The notes: a model not told the origin generated them from the letters alone. A stretch of DNA of 64,000 nucleotides from Coriaria nepalensis (GCA_027186245.1 CP114488.1:1872501-1936500), one strand, 5' to 3'. Numbered from the stretch's first letter, positions 21,770 through 35,554 are shown. Numbers and translations: made by a program.

Positions 21770-24700
21770 GGTATGATTTCGGAAGAAAATAAAAACAACT
21801 TGGTTTGTTTGAGAGACAAAATGGTCCAATATTGAAGAAACTCATGACAAATTGTATGGATCTATGATATTCTGAACTGTTAGTAGTACCTTTTTTTTTT
21901 TTTTGGGTCGCTAAACTGTTAGTAATACTGACTCCTTTTAGTTTAGGACTCCAATGTTGGGTTGTTTTAAGACAAACTTTAAGGAAAATGCCAGTTTTAG
22001 ATATGAGGTATGTTATGCTTTTTCGGTCAGATTCAGTTTCCGTTTTGTTTTTAATAGGGTTTCTGATTATGAATCTGGTGTGCATTAATCGAGTTACCAT
22101 CAAAGCCAAGACTTTTAACCTTTCGAGTTGACATTCTTCTTGGGTTTTAACTTTAACCCGACCCACCCATGGGACCGTCACTCTTGCTCTTTGTAATTTC
22201 TATTTAAAGAAATGGGTTCATTACATGTTGTGGAGAAGGTAATATTTGAAATATGGATATGAAATGGATGGAGGTTCATGTATTGATAATAATGTTGATT
22301 ATTAAGAAGCATGATGCGAAAAGGAACAAAAAAAAAAGATTGAAAAATTAGTTTTAATTATTAAATAAATTAAATAAAAAAATCAGTTATCCAGATGAGA
22401 AATTTGTGTAGGAAAAACCGGACCGATCGAAAACGACGCATTTTGGTCGGTACTAATATCCAAAAATCAGTATCAATAAGTGGACCGACCGATATTTATA
22501 TAAACCAATTAATGTTGCAAATTTCGATCGGTTACTAAAAAACTCCATTTTTTAAAAAGAATTATAGTATGTTATTATTAATATTGTATTGTTATAAATT
22601 TGAAATTTAGATATTGTGAACTTGTAATTATCTAAAATTTGGATGTTATTGTATCGTTGGACTATGAATTTAATTTAGATTTAAATGTTTTGATTTATAT
22701 ACTTTTTAATCATAATGCCAAATTTTTCTTCAAATATAGTATTATTGTTATATGAAGACAATTCTACGAAATAAACTATAAATTAAATATATCATAATAT
22801 ATACTCGTAAATTTATATAAAATAAAGTAAAAACTACAAAAGTCCAACATTAAATTGAGCCAACCATCATACTTACAGCCTATAGTAGTTATTGGATACT
22901 TGTGTTTTCTATAGTTACACAAAAGATTTTCTATATAAATCTTTGATTAGATAACCGAAAAGAAAAGGCAAAAAAAAAAAAAAAAAAGAGTTCAGTAGTA
23001 TGAACACTGACCAATACCGACCATAATCGATTGGTCCAAGATCGGTGCATTTTCTGTCGGTGGCAAAAGCGGTTCAGTTTTTTACGATACCGACTTTTTC
23101 TCGATTCTAATTTTTACGATGAACCGATATATCTCAACTGTATATATTACTTTCATACCATCACATAATAATAATATAGTTATGTATTGGTTTTAATAGT
23201 TCCATGGAAGAAATTGTTAAATCAACCATTCTTGTATGAGTATGAAAGTATAGTGTATAATTACATGATATACTAAATTTTATTATAATTATAAATATTA
23301 TTTTTATACGAAAATCGATGTGATATATTAAAAATTATTTTTATAATTATGATATAATTTAATATATATATATAACAGTATCACTAACTCTAGTCTTAGT
23401 TAACACTAAACCCGCATACACATCCATATTTCCGTGTCTATTTAGCGTACCACTTCGTACGTGCGTACATACATTATACTGTATAAATATATAAGAAAAC
23501 AAATGATCAAATCCCATGCAAAATCATGTTACTATGATAGTATATTTATATATATAATGTATAATAATATTAACACACCCACAAAGGCAGGCATCGTGAC
23601 GCTCTAAAGATTCTCTTGATGCCTCGTAGCTCGACAAAACATAATTTTCTTTGCCGCCAATTGCAGCTTAGTAGACAAAGACCATTTGAATTAACATACA
23701 TCGTACCTATACTTTATAATTATTTATTATTTTATTATAACTTTTATAGTTTTTGTATACTTCCCACTTTTCTAATAAAGCTTTGTTAGTTACCATATTT
23801 TTTTTTCTTAGTTCCGACATTAAAAGGCTCAGGTTGAGCCACAAAAAAGGCAGCATGCAAGCAGAAGCAAGACACGAGGATTTACATAAGATTGCAATAA
23901 TAAGTGTGCAAGTCTTACGTTCACAATATTCAATTGCTTTTCTGCATGCATGCATCGCTAAATGCTAAATGCTAAATGCTATTACAATTTACATGTAATA
24001 ATAATGTACTTAGATAGTGCCTGTCTAGGTATTACCTAGTACAAAAATAGCCAAAAGGGCCTTGAATCTCGGGTGTTAATTAGAGATTCGTTTATAGTGG
24101 TAGTACACAAACACATTTGAATATATAAGTACTCGTGCTTATGTATCATTCTTAATTGTACGTTCTGGATATTCCATACATACGAGATACTATTAATCCC
24201 ATGATCAAACGATTAACAAGGTACGAAGCTAACTCCTCTCCAAGTACATTATAAAAGTATATAGTATACTTAAATTCACGTATTTTAACTTTGAAACGAC
24301 GTATAATTAAATATACTATACATTTATCATCTTCCTTCCTTCTTTTGTTTTGTTTTGTCTTAGTTTATAATTATTTAATTATATTATCCCCTTTAATGAC
24401 TTTACTTAAAATGAAATGAATAATATCATTAAATTTTAGTTGCAAAGCAAAGCTTAATCGATATAAAAATGGATGTTTAAACACGATTCATAAATAGATA
24501 GATAGCCAATTAATTAGCCTAGTGTTACACTAAACTATCAATTAACCAACAAAACACAATTGCAAATCACACAAATCAAGTTATGGACAATTACAATTGA
24601 AGGATTAGTGGTAGATAGATATACTCCCTTGATTACAAGGTGTTTTATGTATGCATGCTTGTGCATTTTAAGACAAGTTCACAAGTATTCATATAGATTA

Positions 24701-25099
24701 ATTAATACCAAGGCAAATGTCACTTACTATATCCGTTACATTTGAATGATGTTCACAAACGTTACATAATTAAAAGATTAAAAGGAATCTCTCAAAATTA
24801 TGTACATTAATACATCGAATATGTTTCACTTTCAAAAGACACTTTAATGTATTACCACTTAAATGAGTGGGAATATTTCATTCTCTACTACTAAATTTTT
24901 TTTTTTTTTTTTTCATAATAAAACAATGAACACTAATACAAAAGCTCTGCTTCCAACACCTCCCTACCCTTCTTCCTATAGACCTATACATTCAATAAAA
25001 ATTTGGACCCCTCTCTCTCTCTCTCTATCAATCTTTCTTTCTAAAGAAAATCCATATTAAAAAAATCCATTACAAACCACTTTGACTGTATGTTTTGAT
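21770..25099. other. Gene-free AT-rich intergenic region
   Basis: This spans the 3' flanks of the MBOAT gene and the minus-strand MATE gene. Two patches, about 22415-22500 and 23010-23130, are richer in GC and share the direct motif GCATTTT followed by GTCGGT, with CCGACCG-type repeats. They may be remnants of one old element, but no coding or terminal structure supports that. No RNA gene was found. Confidence 0.4.
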
Positions 25100-26692
25100 T
25101 CACACCCATAAATCATCATTCTCAATTAAATTTACTAAAAGGCCCATCCTCTCACCCTTTAATTTCTCAAGATGATCCTCAACTTCTTCGTGATAATTCT
25201 CGATTGCTACACTTCCGGTCAACTGTTTAGCCCTTTGAGCTTGGACTTCCCAATTGGTCCGAGCCAAGACCGCCAACATAGTCAAAACACACGACCCTTG
25301 GGCGGCTAAAAGACCAAGCCAAAGCCCTTTGAAGTCAAACCCACCTTCGAAACTTAACCACAAGGCAATTGGCATCCCCACAAAATAAAAACACCCTAAA
25401 TTAATGTTAGCCCCTAGCCTTGGCCTTGCCGTTCCTCTTAAAACCCCACAACTTGTTGTTTGTGGGCAATTTCCAAGCTCACACAATCCAATTATGGGCA
25501 AAACCATTGATGTCAAGGCAATAATTTCTTCATCTTGGGTAAACATTTTTGCCCAAATATTTTTAACCATTAATGCAAAAGACAGAGCACAAAACCCTAA
25601 CAAAAAGCTTAGAGATAGACCTACAATGGCAGAAAGCTTTGCCCTTTGAGACCTATTTGCCCCGAGTTCATTCCCAACTCTTGTTGACACACCAAAGCTT
25701 AGTGAGCTTGGGAAAATGTAGATCAACGATGTTGTTTGAATCAAAATTCCCATTGAGGCAACAGTTGCTTGCGGCTTAAGCAAGAACCCACAAAGCAAAA
25801 TCATGATCTCATACCACCACCATTCTAAACAAACAGAAACACAGCTTGGGACAGCTAAGTTCAGTAGGGATTTCCAAGTGATTTCAAAAAACTCCGAAGA
25901 AAGTTTATCCTCGCCCTTATTTTGTTCATATACCCCTGACATTATAATAAATACTATTAAGGCCCCCAAAAAGTTTAAATTCGTCCAAACAGATCCTAAA
26001 GCAACCCCCTGTATCCCGAGATCAAAAACAGAGACAAGAAGGTAATTTATAGGGATATGAAGAAGAACAGCGAAACTTGCGCAGTAAGTAAGAGGGAGGG
26101 TGATTGATTGAGAACGAAGGTAGATTCTTAATGGGTGTAGAAGTGACTGAGCAATAAGATCTGGTACTGAACAGAGGATAAAGGACTGAGCTTTTTCTGC
26201 AATTTCAGCTTCCTGACCACAAAATAGCAGAATTCTTTTCATATTGACCCACAAAATCGAAATGGGTACAGAAGTCAGAAGGAGCAAAATGACTGTTTTT
26301 CGCAAAGCGAGGGCTAAAAGTTTATGTCTTTTCGCGCCAAAAGCTTGGCCGCAAATGGGTTCCATTCCCATGGCTAAACCAGAGAGAACAGAGTAGCCAG
26401 TTATATTTGCGAAGCCTAGCGCGAGGGACCCACCTGCTAGAGAAAGCTCGCCTAGACGGCCTAGAAAAAGCATGGAGATCATCGAACGGGAGTACATTAA
26501 TAGGCCCGTTAAGACCATAGGGAAAGCTATGTTTGATATCTGTTTGGCTTCCAAGAAAGCGAGAGAAAATCGATGATGATGGATTCTCTTCCTTGATTCC
26601 TGACATGTTGTTTTCGGGATTAAAGGGGATGTAAGCTGCATCTGTGGGTCTTGGATTTTGCTTGGTTTATCGTCTGAATTGAACCCACACAT
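25100..26692 (-). CDS. MATE efflux transporter (DETOXIFICATION/DTX family)
   Basis: This is a single-exon 530-residue multidrug-and-toxic-compound-extrusion transporter, a cation-coupled antiporter of 12 membrane spans. The ATG at 26690-26692 opens a hydrophilic N-terminus of about 50 residues, then MATE repeats. The first half has ISNIAFPMVLTGLL, LSLAGGSLALGFANITGYSV and GMEPICGQAFGAKRH. The second half has SFGVSTRVGNELGANRSQ and ELGNCPQTTSCGVLRG. The C-terminus (VQAQRAKQL) is cytosolic. Lack of introns and these motifs place it in the DTX45-51 type clade. From memory the positional match is At4g23030 (DTX49). Substrate and membrane (plasma membrane, tonoplast or endosome) cannot be told from the sequence. 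Confidence 0.93.
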   Translation of the reverse strand: MCGFNSDDKPSKIQDPQMQLTSPLIPKTTCQESRKRIHHHRFSLAFLEAKQISNIAFPMVLTGLLMYSRSMISMLFLGRLGELSLAGGSLALGFANITGYSVLSGLAMGMEPICGQAFGAKRHKLLALALRKTVILLLLTSVPISILWVNMKRILLFCGQEAEIAEKAQSFILCSVPDLIAQSLLHPLRIYLRSQSITLPLTYCASFAVLLHIPINYLLVSVFDLGIQGVALGSVWTNLNFLGALIVFIIMSGVYEQNKGEDKLSSEFFEITWKSLLNLAVPSCVSVCLEWWWYEIMILLCGFLLKPQATVASMGILIQTTSLIYIFPSSLSFGVSTRVGNELGANRSQRAKLSAIVGLSLSFLLGFCALSFALMVKNIWAKMFTQDEEIIALTSMVLPIIGLCELGNCPQTTSCGVLRGTARPRLGANINLGCFYFVGMPIALWLSFEGGFDFKGLWLGLLAAQGSCVLTMLAVLARTNWEVQAQRAKQLTGSVAIENYHEEVEDHLEKLKGERMGLLVNLIENDDLWV

Positions 26693-28363
26693 GATATTTG
26701 TGGAATTTTTTTTTTTTTCTCTATCTTTTTCTTTCTTATGGGGAAGTTGGGATGGAATTCTAGGACATGAAGGAAACGAGAGAGAGAGAGAGGGAGAGGG
26801 AGAGGTAGAAGAGAGGTTTACAGGAAAATTCTTTCAAAAAGTTGTTCCTGAAGGGGCATTTTAAAGAACAAAACATGACGTCAGTGTCTAAATGGGGACC
26901 CACAAGAGGAACGAATAATAATAGTCGGATATTACTGCTACCTCCCCCACGTACGAAGAAAAATTATAAATGATAAAAACAACCAAACATAGAGAGAGAT
27001 GGTAGAGAGAAAAGAGAACGATTTTTAGAAAGCATTCGAGTTTGGACCCATTGATTTCTAGACGGGTCGAAATATATATATATCCATTGATTTCTAGACC
27101 GGGTCGAAATATATATATATATATATAAATATAAAAAGGAAAGAAAAGGTAAAATAAATAGAAAAATGTTCCATATCTTCTAAAAATGAAAGGTTTTAAG
27201 CATATAATGTTTGAGGAATTTTATTAATATAGAGATTTTTTTTTTAAATATCAAGGAATATCTTACTTCAACAGTTATGTTAGATGCTATTTATAAATTT
27301 CTAAAAACGACGTCACATTAAATATATTATTGATAAATATAAATATTATTTATTTATTTATTTATTATTATTATATTTATGCCGACGTAATTTAGATCTG
27401 AATAAGATTAGAAACTCTCCTCTTCTTTTTTTTTTTCTTTTATATTATTATTTTTTAAAACAATACTTGTCAAACATTAGGGCACACCAAAGACATTTAG
27501 TCATATATATTTTTTAAAAATAATATTTAATGTATTAATAACAAAGTTATCGAATTAAAATATCCTAACAAACAATAATATCGAATTAGCCACTCATCTA
27601 AGCTTCCAAGTTATCATCGACGCTTGAGATTAAACGTCCACCTCTTTTAAGATTAATTTGTGACTAGTTCAAAAATATAATTTATATAAATTTTAAATTA
27701 AAAATATCGAGATAAATCTCATTTAAAATATTACGTCTTTAATCATCTTTAATATCATTGGACCACCCTTAGGTTTAATTAAGTTGTCCATTGACTTTTT
27801 TTCTTTTTTTTTTGACAAAAAATAAAGTTTATCCATTGACATTTTTTTTGCCATTGACTCTTAAGGCATAAATATTTTAAACTTTTTTTTTTATAACCCA
27901 CTTCTCTTTTAAACCCGGGTTTGTAGATGACATTTAAGAAAGTTTAAGGATATTAAATTGTAATTAGATGTTTGTAACTTTCGAGGATTTATTTTATTTT
28001 ATTTTATGAAGAGGAGCCCAATCGCAATTTATTGAATTTTAAATGACATTTAATGAGCATTATTAAGTCTTGCTCATTTTATGGTCAAAACAATTAATTT
28101 GGAGTAATTTTGATCTGTTTCCAAGTGAGAGTGTGATGCGATGCAATGCAATGGTCCAATCCCAAGGGACGAACATATTGAACGCATAACAAGACTCAAA
28201 ATTACGTATTAATTCATGGTTGAGTAGTTCTTGCAAATATTTGCTTAAAATCACAGTATCCCAATACCGGACATGAGTATATTTTTCATTCACTGAGTAG
28301 TTCTTGCAAATTACTTCTATCGATTTACCCTAAGAAATAGAACAAATCTATATATCTCATAAG
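26693..28363. other. MATE upstream region and AT-rich spacer
   Basis: The MATE promoter and 5' UTR read leftward from here and include a (GA)n tract at about 26781-26805. A 36-bp unit (CCATTGATTTCTAGAC plus GGGTCGAAATATAT) is duplicated in tandem at 27048-27083 and 27084-27125, ending in a TA run. Nothing coding is supported. Confidence 0.5.
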
Positions 28364-28459
28364 ATGAAAGCCGGATCCTTTATCACTTTTATCGGACTAA
28401 TTTTTCTTATCCTTCTTTGTTCTAATCATCTACTGTCTCAACACCGTATGTTCCTTTGA
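28364..28459 (+). other. Candidate first exon of a small secreted peptide gene
   Basis: A 31-codon frame begins MKAGSFITF and continues as an unbroken hydrophobic stretch ending CSNHLLSQHR. This is a textbook signal-peptide layout. A donor-like CC|GTATGT lies at 28446, as in two-exon peptide or defensin genes where exon 1 codes only for the signal peptide. I searched the next 700 bp by eye and found no convincing second exon. It may be a broken gene or chance. Confidence 0.25.
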
Positions 28460-28814
28460 AATATGTATTCTAGACATAAATGCAATTAAGCTTATTTTTC
28501 TCACCCTTTTACCACTCATATTTCTTAAACATGCATATATATTGTACATCAACTTTAGTTTATATGAAAAGTATACAACAAAAATTTAAAAATAATCACT
28601 TAAAACTTCAAAATTAGAGTCAATCATAAATCTCAATACCAAACACCATAACATTGAATGACATTGAATCACTTCGAACTTGTATGTTCAAACTCCAATT
28701 CAAGTTTGAAAAAAGAAAAAAAAAAAAAAAAAAACTTAAAAATTCACGTTAAAACAAAAACAATTAATTCCCAACATTAAATATAAATAAATATATTTAA
28801 ACATATTTAATTTA

Positions 28815-28838
28815 GCTAGTGCTAGTACTAGCACTAGC
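28815..28838. repeat. Perfect 24-bp palindrome
   Basis: The half-site GCTAGTGCTAGT at 28815-28826 is followed directly by its reverse complement. There is no spacer and no mismatch. Each half itself contains GCTAGT twice. Confidence 0.9.
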
Positions 28839-29187
28839 GTGAGCCATGCTGCAAGTGAGATATTTAAAACCACATTTATATTAATATAAAATAAAATAAA
28901 CAGAAAGGAAAAAAAAAAAGGAAATGGTCCCTGCCGCGATGTGGCGGTGGACGGTGGACGGTGGCGTGGCAGCCACACAGCCTTCGTATACGACTCTTTA
29001 TAGTCCGCATTTTCGGTCTCAGAATCCTCCATTCTATAACTTAAATCAATTTGCGTCATCCATTCCAAAGTTTTCAAAGTTCAAACAGTAAATTATAATT
29101 TATATATATATTTTAAAATTAATTAAAAATATTTCAGTAATATCGAAGTTTAACAAATAGTGTTTTGGATATGTAATGTAATCTTGA

Positions 29188-29246
<59 letters not shown>
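29188..29246. repeat. (AAT)12-(ATT)8 self-complementary microsatellite
   Basis: An uninterrupted AAT array at 29188-29223 switches to ATT at 29224-29246, so the two halves can pair as a hairpin. Confidence 0.9.
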
Positions 29247-29346
29247 GACCATTGAAAACCTATGCTCTCTACATAACATGCATGTAAGGTAATAACATAC
29301 ATGTACAAACTTGATAAACATTTTCTATGGTGGACTTTACTTTTTA

Positions 29347-29350
<4 letters not shown>

Positions 29351-29383
<33 letters not shown>
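29351..29383. repeat. (TA)n microsatellite
   Basis: About 16 consecutive TA units in AT-rich spacer. Confidence 0.9.
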
Positions 29384-29387
<4 letters not shown>

Positions 29388-32300
29388 TTAATAGATAGAT
29401 GAATTTAAGATGCACATTTTACACAATGTACGATATATAAGTTATTAGATGTACATTATTTTCATGAGCTAGATGCGTCGCCTCAGTAACCTATCAAAAC
29501 GATGTATCTACTTGCCTTATATCATTACATAATATGATTTTTCTATTAGGTCCCTTACCACAAAGGAAAAAAAAAACAAAAACAAACACACTTTGTTCGA
29601 TTTCGAATTATTGAGTGCAAATAAAAATAAAATAAAATAAATATTATTATTTTATTTGATTCGAGTTAATTAAAATTAGATAATTATTTTTAATTTTTTA
29701 ACATCGAGAAATGATTAATTTTTTTGAAATATATATTTTATAAGTGTAATGAATTTACATATTTATTTACGTGGAATATATATCAGATAATATTTTTAAT
29801 ATATTAGAAATGGAGCATAATATTGGTTATTTAATCAATATATGGTTAAACGGGGACATATTTGTTATTTAATAAATTTGAATGAGAAAAATATATTACA
29901 AATCTAATCCAAAAATTGATTATTTCAAAATAACCAAATACATGACTTTGTTAAAAATAGAATTAAAATCAATCTTTCCTAATTTCAAACGAAAATAATA
30001 AAATTATAATTTTTATTATAATTTTTATTTTTATTCTATTTAAAAAATAAAAATTAATTTTTTATTTTTGTTAAATGAATTAATCATATAACCGTATATA
30101 ATTAAATATTGAGAAATTTGTGACTAAATTAAATTTTCCATAAATTGATTAATTAAAAATATAAATATTAAATTTATAAATCATATCAATCAGAATTTTG
30201 CGTACGATTTAAAAAATAAAAAATAATTTAAAAAAAACCTTCTCTTATTGAAGCAAAAAATGCACGTGGAATGAACCCAAAAATTCAAATGATAAAATTG
30301 AAAGACTAAATTTATCCAATCTGATTTGGTCCATTTTCAACACGTCAAAATTAGGATAATTCTATAATTGACCGATGGCTTCCAGATAGATTGCATGCAT
30401 GAATACTTGGACCAAGTTTAAAATGTATTAAAAAAAAGTCATTTTACTTGACGCCAGTCGCGCCACTAGGGAGACAGGGGCGGCTCTTTGTCAAAATAAA
30501 ATTTTATATTTTATAAAAATATGTTTATATTTATCTTAAAATTTTTTAAGACCAACTCTTTTTAAAATGTGTCAATTTGATATTAATTTATTAATTAAAT
30601 ATAATAATAAATTATATAAATTATTTTATTTTTAATTATATTTAACAAATTTGACCGATAATCTTGAGAAAATATATTTACGATTATTATGAGATAGATA
30701 TTATTTGTTTGTCCACTAATACTATCTATCTATTATGTGCTTATTGGGCTTCAGTAATTTTATTTGTGGGCTCAACTGCAAGCCCAGACAGGCCCCATTT
30801 AACTCAGTAGTACGACTTTTGTGGGTCTCTTACGTTTTTGTTTTTTTTTCCCTCTGAACTTGGAAGTACAACGTTGGGTGAGGTAATAAAGACCTCTTTG
30901 TTGGGTTTCTACTTTCTAAGGCGACAACACGGGAGTTTAGTCTTTAGAGGCGCACCAAGCGTTATCGTTTTATAGGGGTGAGCAGGTGACTGCATTGTAC
31001 CATATATTTTGGTATGGTAGGGTTATATTTTATATATATTTTATTATTTTAGTGGGAGCCCAACTGAATTTGTGATGCGATTTAGTGCGATTTTTATGAG
31101 TGAAGTCTTGATATATGTTTATAAAATTATAGTGATACATTTTATTTATAAAATAAATAAAAAAAGGAAATTATTTTTATCATTAATATGAACTCTTCTC
31201 TCCCCCGGCCTCTCATTAAATTGAATGGAAGCAACAACCTCTCATGTTTCCACCTCAAATCGAACGAAAACATTTTAACATCTATTTTTTTTATATGTAG
31301 TAAAATCTTAATATTTATGTTATGATACTCGATATAATTTTCAAAATATAAAAAATACGATATAATATTATGATAGTATGCATTGCAAAAATTCAATACG
31401 GTAAAGTGCCGAAACCGCACCATTAACATACCTATCGCTTTACATCGTAATTCAGTCAGTTAGTGGTAGGTGTTGGATCAGATATAATAATATTAAGACT
31501 TTAGAGGAATCAAGAGTGCATCACTTTACATCGTAGTCCAATCAGTTGTAGGCATTTGAACGAATATAATAATATTAGACCGTATCATGGTTGATTCAGC
31601 GGAGGAAGGAAGTTGAAGTAAGAAAATAAAGTCATTATGGAAAGCCTAATTTAGCCTCTCCTCCATAGTCCTTTCGACTAAAATTTTTGATTCGGTTTAT
31701 GTTCAAATTAGCAGCAAATCTGTCCTTGAAATACGAGCCAAATAAAAAATAAATTAAATAATTAAAAATTGACCCCTCTGATAAATATGTTGATGCACAC
31801 GTGCCGTTTCGCGTGAAGTGTGGACCATTTGCATGGAAGATGCCGTACTATAAGATTTCATGTTATTATTTGAATAGAAAGGTCAACTGTAGGTCTCAAT
31901 TCTCAAACACCAGTCCAAAACCCTCCGCATCTTGCATTTAATTTTTTAACTGATCATAAATTCATAGTTAAAATGATAATAATAATAATATATTTTATAT
32001 AAAATATAAACTTTTCAAAATATTTACAGCTTAAAATAATCAAACTTGAGATTCAAAAATTTGAACTTTCTGATCACCCCCCAACAAGAACAAGAACAAG
32101 CTTGTTAGAAGGTTCTAACTTCTTCTTCTCATCAAAATTTTAAATCTTCTTCTTCTTCGTCTTCTTCTGCCGCTAGCTAGTATTCTCTCTCTCTCTCTGT
32201 TAAATCCAGCTGCTCTTTTCATTATTAATTTTTTGTCTGCCTCCCCTGTTTCTCTCTCACCTTGAGATCTTCAATCACCCTCATAAGAGAAACTGCCTCC

Positions 32301-32634
32301 CTCTTTCTTCACCAACCCACGTACACTTTTCCCCTTATTAATCCCTCTATCATTCAATCTCACTCTCTCTCTCTTTCTCCATCTTAATTCCTCTCTGTGT
32401 TTACTCTGTTTTCGGACACAGTAAAACAGGGCCACTTTAATGGAAGCTCTGTTCTGCCTCTTCTTCCCTTTTTTTCATATTCTCATTCAGTGTTAAGCCT
32501 TAAATGCCTTCTCTGCATGTCTCTCTGATCACTCATTATCAACTATTCAGATTTTCTCTCTCCTCCCTCCCCCACTCTCTCTCCTCAATATAAATCTTCA
32601 TTTCTTCATTAATTTCAACTTCTCTAAAAGAAAA

Positions 32635-35173
32635 ATGGGTTCTGATCAGCAAAAGATGATTATAAGAAAATCATTTTCAAAACAATCTAAGCCATTGATG
32701 CTGAAAGATTATCTTAACGATGATCTAGGCTCGTGTTCATCCGACGGCTTCAGATCATTCCCTCGGCGACAATGCTGCACGACCGTCCGATTTCTCCTCG
32801 AAATCGAGCTAAAGGCTAAAGATCGTCATCACTCTACCACCACTTCAAACCAGCTTCTCAGACGTCGTTCCAAACAAGCTGCTTTTACGACGTTGGCCGC
32901 GTTACAGAGAGCTTCATCTACCGTCGTTAACGCCGTCAAGCAACTTCCGTTTGCGTTCCGACAAAAACGGCTTTCACGTAAGCTCTTGAAAAATAGCTTC
33001 TGGAGGAAACCGGATCATAAGGTGGTGGAGCAGCTAGAAATCGGACGCTGGAGAGTGTTTGACGGCTTAAGCGTCCTCGTGGAGCAGGCTAATATGTCCA
33101 ATAAGACCAAGGATTCGACGTGGACGAGCAGCAGTGATAACAGTAACAGTTGGAGTGAAAGTGAATATACGTCGGAGATGTTACGGTCGTCGAGCGATGA
33201 CTCTGAGTGTTCCGTGCAGCGAAACGCCGTCGTGGAGGGTAAAAACGAATCACCTGACGTAACGGTAGGTGAGAAGTTCGTTGGAGAAGCAACAACTACT
33301 ACGCTAACTACTCCTAACGCAAAGCCCAAAAAAACAAAGGTGAGACTTATGAGTGAGGTTTTTTATCAAGTACTTCGCGTCCGTAAAATTAATTATGTAT
33401 ATCTATTGATCAACGTACCTGATTTGCTTACCAACTTTTTTTAAAAAATTTAAATATTTTGAGATTTTAAATGATTTTAAACTCTTTCATTAAAAATGGA
33501 GTCAATTAGCAATAAGGATATTTTGGGGAAAGAAAAAAAACAGCTGGAAGGAGCATTAGGATTGGTTGAATTGTTGAATTTCACGTGTGGGGATAGAATC
33601 GAGTGGTTACTAGGGACTAGGGAAAGAAATACGAAAGAATGTATGAAGACATGTGATTCTTCCACGTGTCAACTTCTTTCGGGATCCACAACCATTATAT
33701 AAGCTTTGAATACACTATTCAACTATATATTATATAGTTGTGAATTTTTTTCTGCGTGGCCCGAGAGTTTAGTTTAGGCACATACTGCTTCTAAATTTAA
33801 TATATAGTTATTTGTCTTGTTACTTAGACAACAATTATCAATCAAATAATAATGTGAACACTAATTTATCTAATTAATTATTAAAAGTATGGTATAAATA
33901 TTATTATTTTTTAAGTAGTTAGTTGCTTAGTTGACCAACTAACGTTTTTTTTTTCTTAAAAGAAATAAAAATAAAATTATGATCTTAAAAAGTTGAAAAA
34001 ATACATATAGTTTATATAATTTAATAAATAAAATTATATCATATATATCTAATTTTATTAAATACTACTATTTTATTTATCAAATTATAAAAATAATTTA
34101 TATAAATTATGGTGATCATACAAGAATTTCATCTTAAGCTATTGTTAATAATTGTTTATGCATGTAATAGGAGTGGCCAGGCGAGGAGGAGAAGGAGCAA
34201 TTCAGTCCAATATCCGTTTTGGATTGTCCATTCAAAGATGAAGAGGAGACCAACTCGCTGCCTACTTTCCGATGTCGCCTGGCTCGCATTGAAGGTATGT
34301 TTCAAACGGGCGTTTTGGAAAATTTTAAACTCTTACTTATACATTTATACAAAGGTTAGTTGCTAAGAATCTATTGGGTGAACCTCGAGACATAATCTAT
34401 CTTAATCATATATGATATTGATGTAACGTGTAATATGTAAGCATAAAACTAACGTTTATGATTGAGATCGATCGATCCAACTATAAACACGATTCTTTTT
34501 AAATTATTCAAAAACTATATAAGATGACATGCTGAATAGAAATCAATTAACCAAACCTTTAAATTATTGCTTTAACCTCACCCATGTAATTTCATTTTTC
34601 CTTTTTGTTTTAATAGGAACCAAGAAAAAGCTTCTCCAAAAAATCAACCGGTTTGAGAACCTCGCTCAGCTGGAACCGCTGGACTTGCAAAAACGATTTG
34701 CGTTACTCTCCGAACTCAAAGAAGAAGAAGAAGAAGAAGAAGAAATCATTATTCCCAACAAAGAGGAAGAGAACAGCCATAACAAAACAATAGAGGATAA
34801 AGCTAATGAGCTTCTCAAGCTCACCAAATCTAAGACCAAATCAAAGAGTCATGACAGCCTGATATCATTGTCTGAGAATCTACTCTTGGATTTCTTTCAA
34901 GGCAGAATTGATGACCAACAATATCGCAATGCAATCCATGGTATTGAAGTAGTAGAGATGTTAGAGGTGGCAGAAGATTGGATCCATGGAGGTGAGGAAT
35001 TAATGGTGATGGGCTGGGAGGTGGAGAGCGGAAGATCAAAGTATGTTAATGAGATGGAGAAGGGAGGGAAGTGGAGATCAACTTTAGATGAGGAAAAAGA
35101 TGAGGTGGTTTTGAAAGTAGAAGTTGGGGTTTTGAATTCTTTAATGGATGATATGATAAATGATTTTATATGA
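32635..35173 (+). CDS. DUF4378-family protein, TRM-like, function unknown
   Basis: Three exons, 32635-33339, 34171-34294 and 34617-35173, give 461 residues with consistent phases. The N-terminus carries the conserved block LMLKDYLNDDLGSCSSDGFRSFPRR followed by RFLLEIELK. The centre is Ser-rich (residues about 150-215). Exon 3 has a lysine-rich start (TKKKLLQKI), a run of acidic residues (Glu8) and a C-terminal DUF4378-like end (KDEVVLKVEVGVLNSLMDDMINDF). DUF4378 proteins include the TON1-recruiting-motif (TRM) family linked to microtubule organisation. From memory the positional match is At4g23020, described as TRM11-like. I cannot point to a clear TRM motif, so a cytoskeletal role is only suggested. 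No frame defect was seen. Confidence 0.85.
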
Positions 35174-35554
35174 TACGTATATAATCAGTTATTTATCTGT
35201 CACATATTATTATAATAATAAAAATCAGAATGTCTTAGTTGGGGACGGCATTTATCGAGTCAATGGCGTATAAAAAATGAAGTAGTCGGTAAATTGTTCA
35301 TAAATATCTTCCTTCCTCTTTTGTTGTCCCTCTCCGATTCGCGGGAAACAAACGGCTGAATTTTCTTGAACTTCTTCTTTTGGGTCCACCCCCCTCTCTC
35401 AAGTGGAACGTACGCTTCCCGCTCTCCTTTTTCTTCTGCTTCCAATTCCTTTTTTTCTTCGATATGTAACATCGTGAAAGATAGAGAGGGAGAGTTCCTT
35501 TTTTTTTTTCTCTGAGGAAATTACTTCATGTTTTTTGGAGTGAATTTTTGAGAG

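Larger units (their letters stand above)
28460..32634. other. Gene-poor AT-rich region with simple repeats
   Basis: About 4 kb without a supported gene. It contains the 24-bp palindrome at 28815, an AAT/ATT foldback at 29188, a TA run at 29351 and two diverged copies of a unit of about 90 bp (TTTACATCGTA ... ATATAATAATATTA) at about 31437-31497 and 31523-31580. From about 31880 it becomes the pyrimidine-rich promoter and leader of the DUF4378 gene, with CT-rich tracts at 32180-32630. Confidence 0.45.

Noticed and set aside
28736..29077. 113-codon minus-strand frame
   Set aside because: The second half is low-complexity AT-rich translation. The first part (ADYKESY...RHRPPS) vaguely recalls tyrosine-sulfated peptide precursors but lacks a signal peptide and the family signature.
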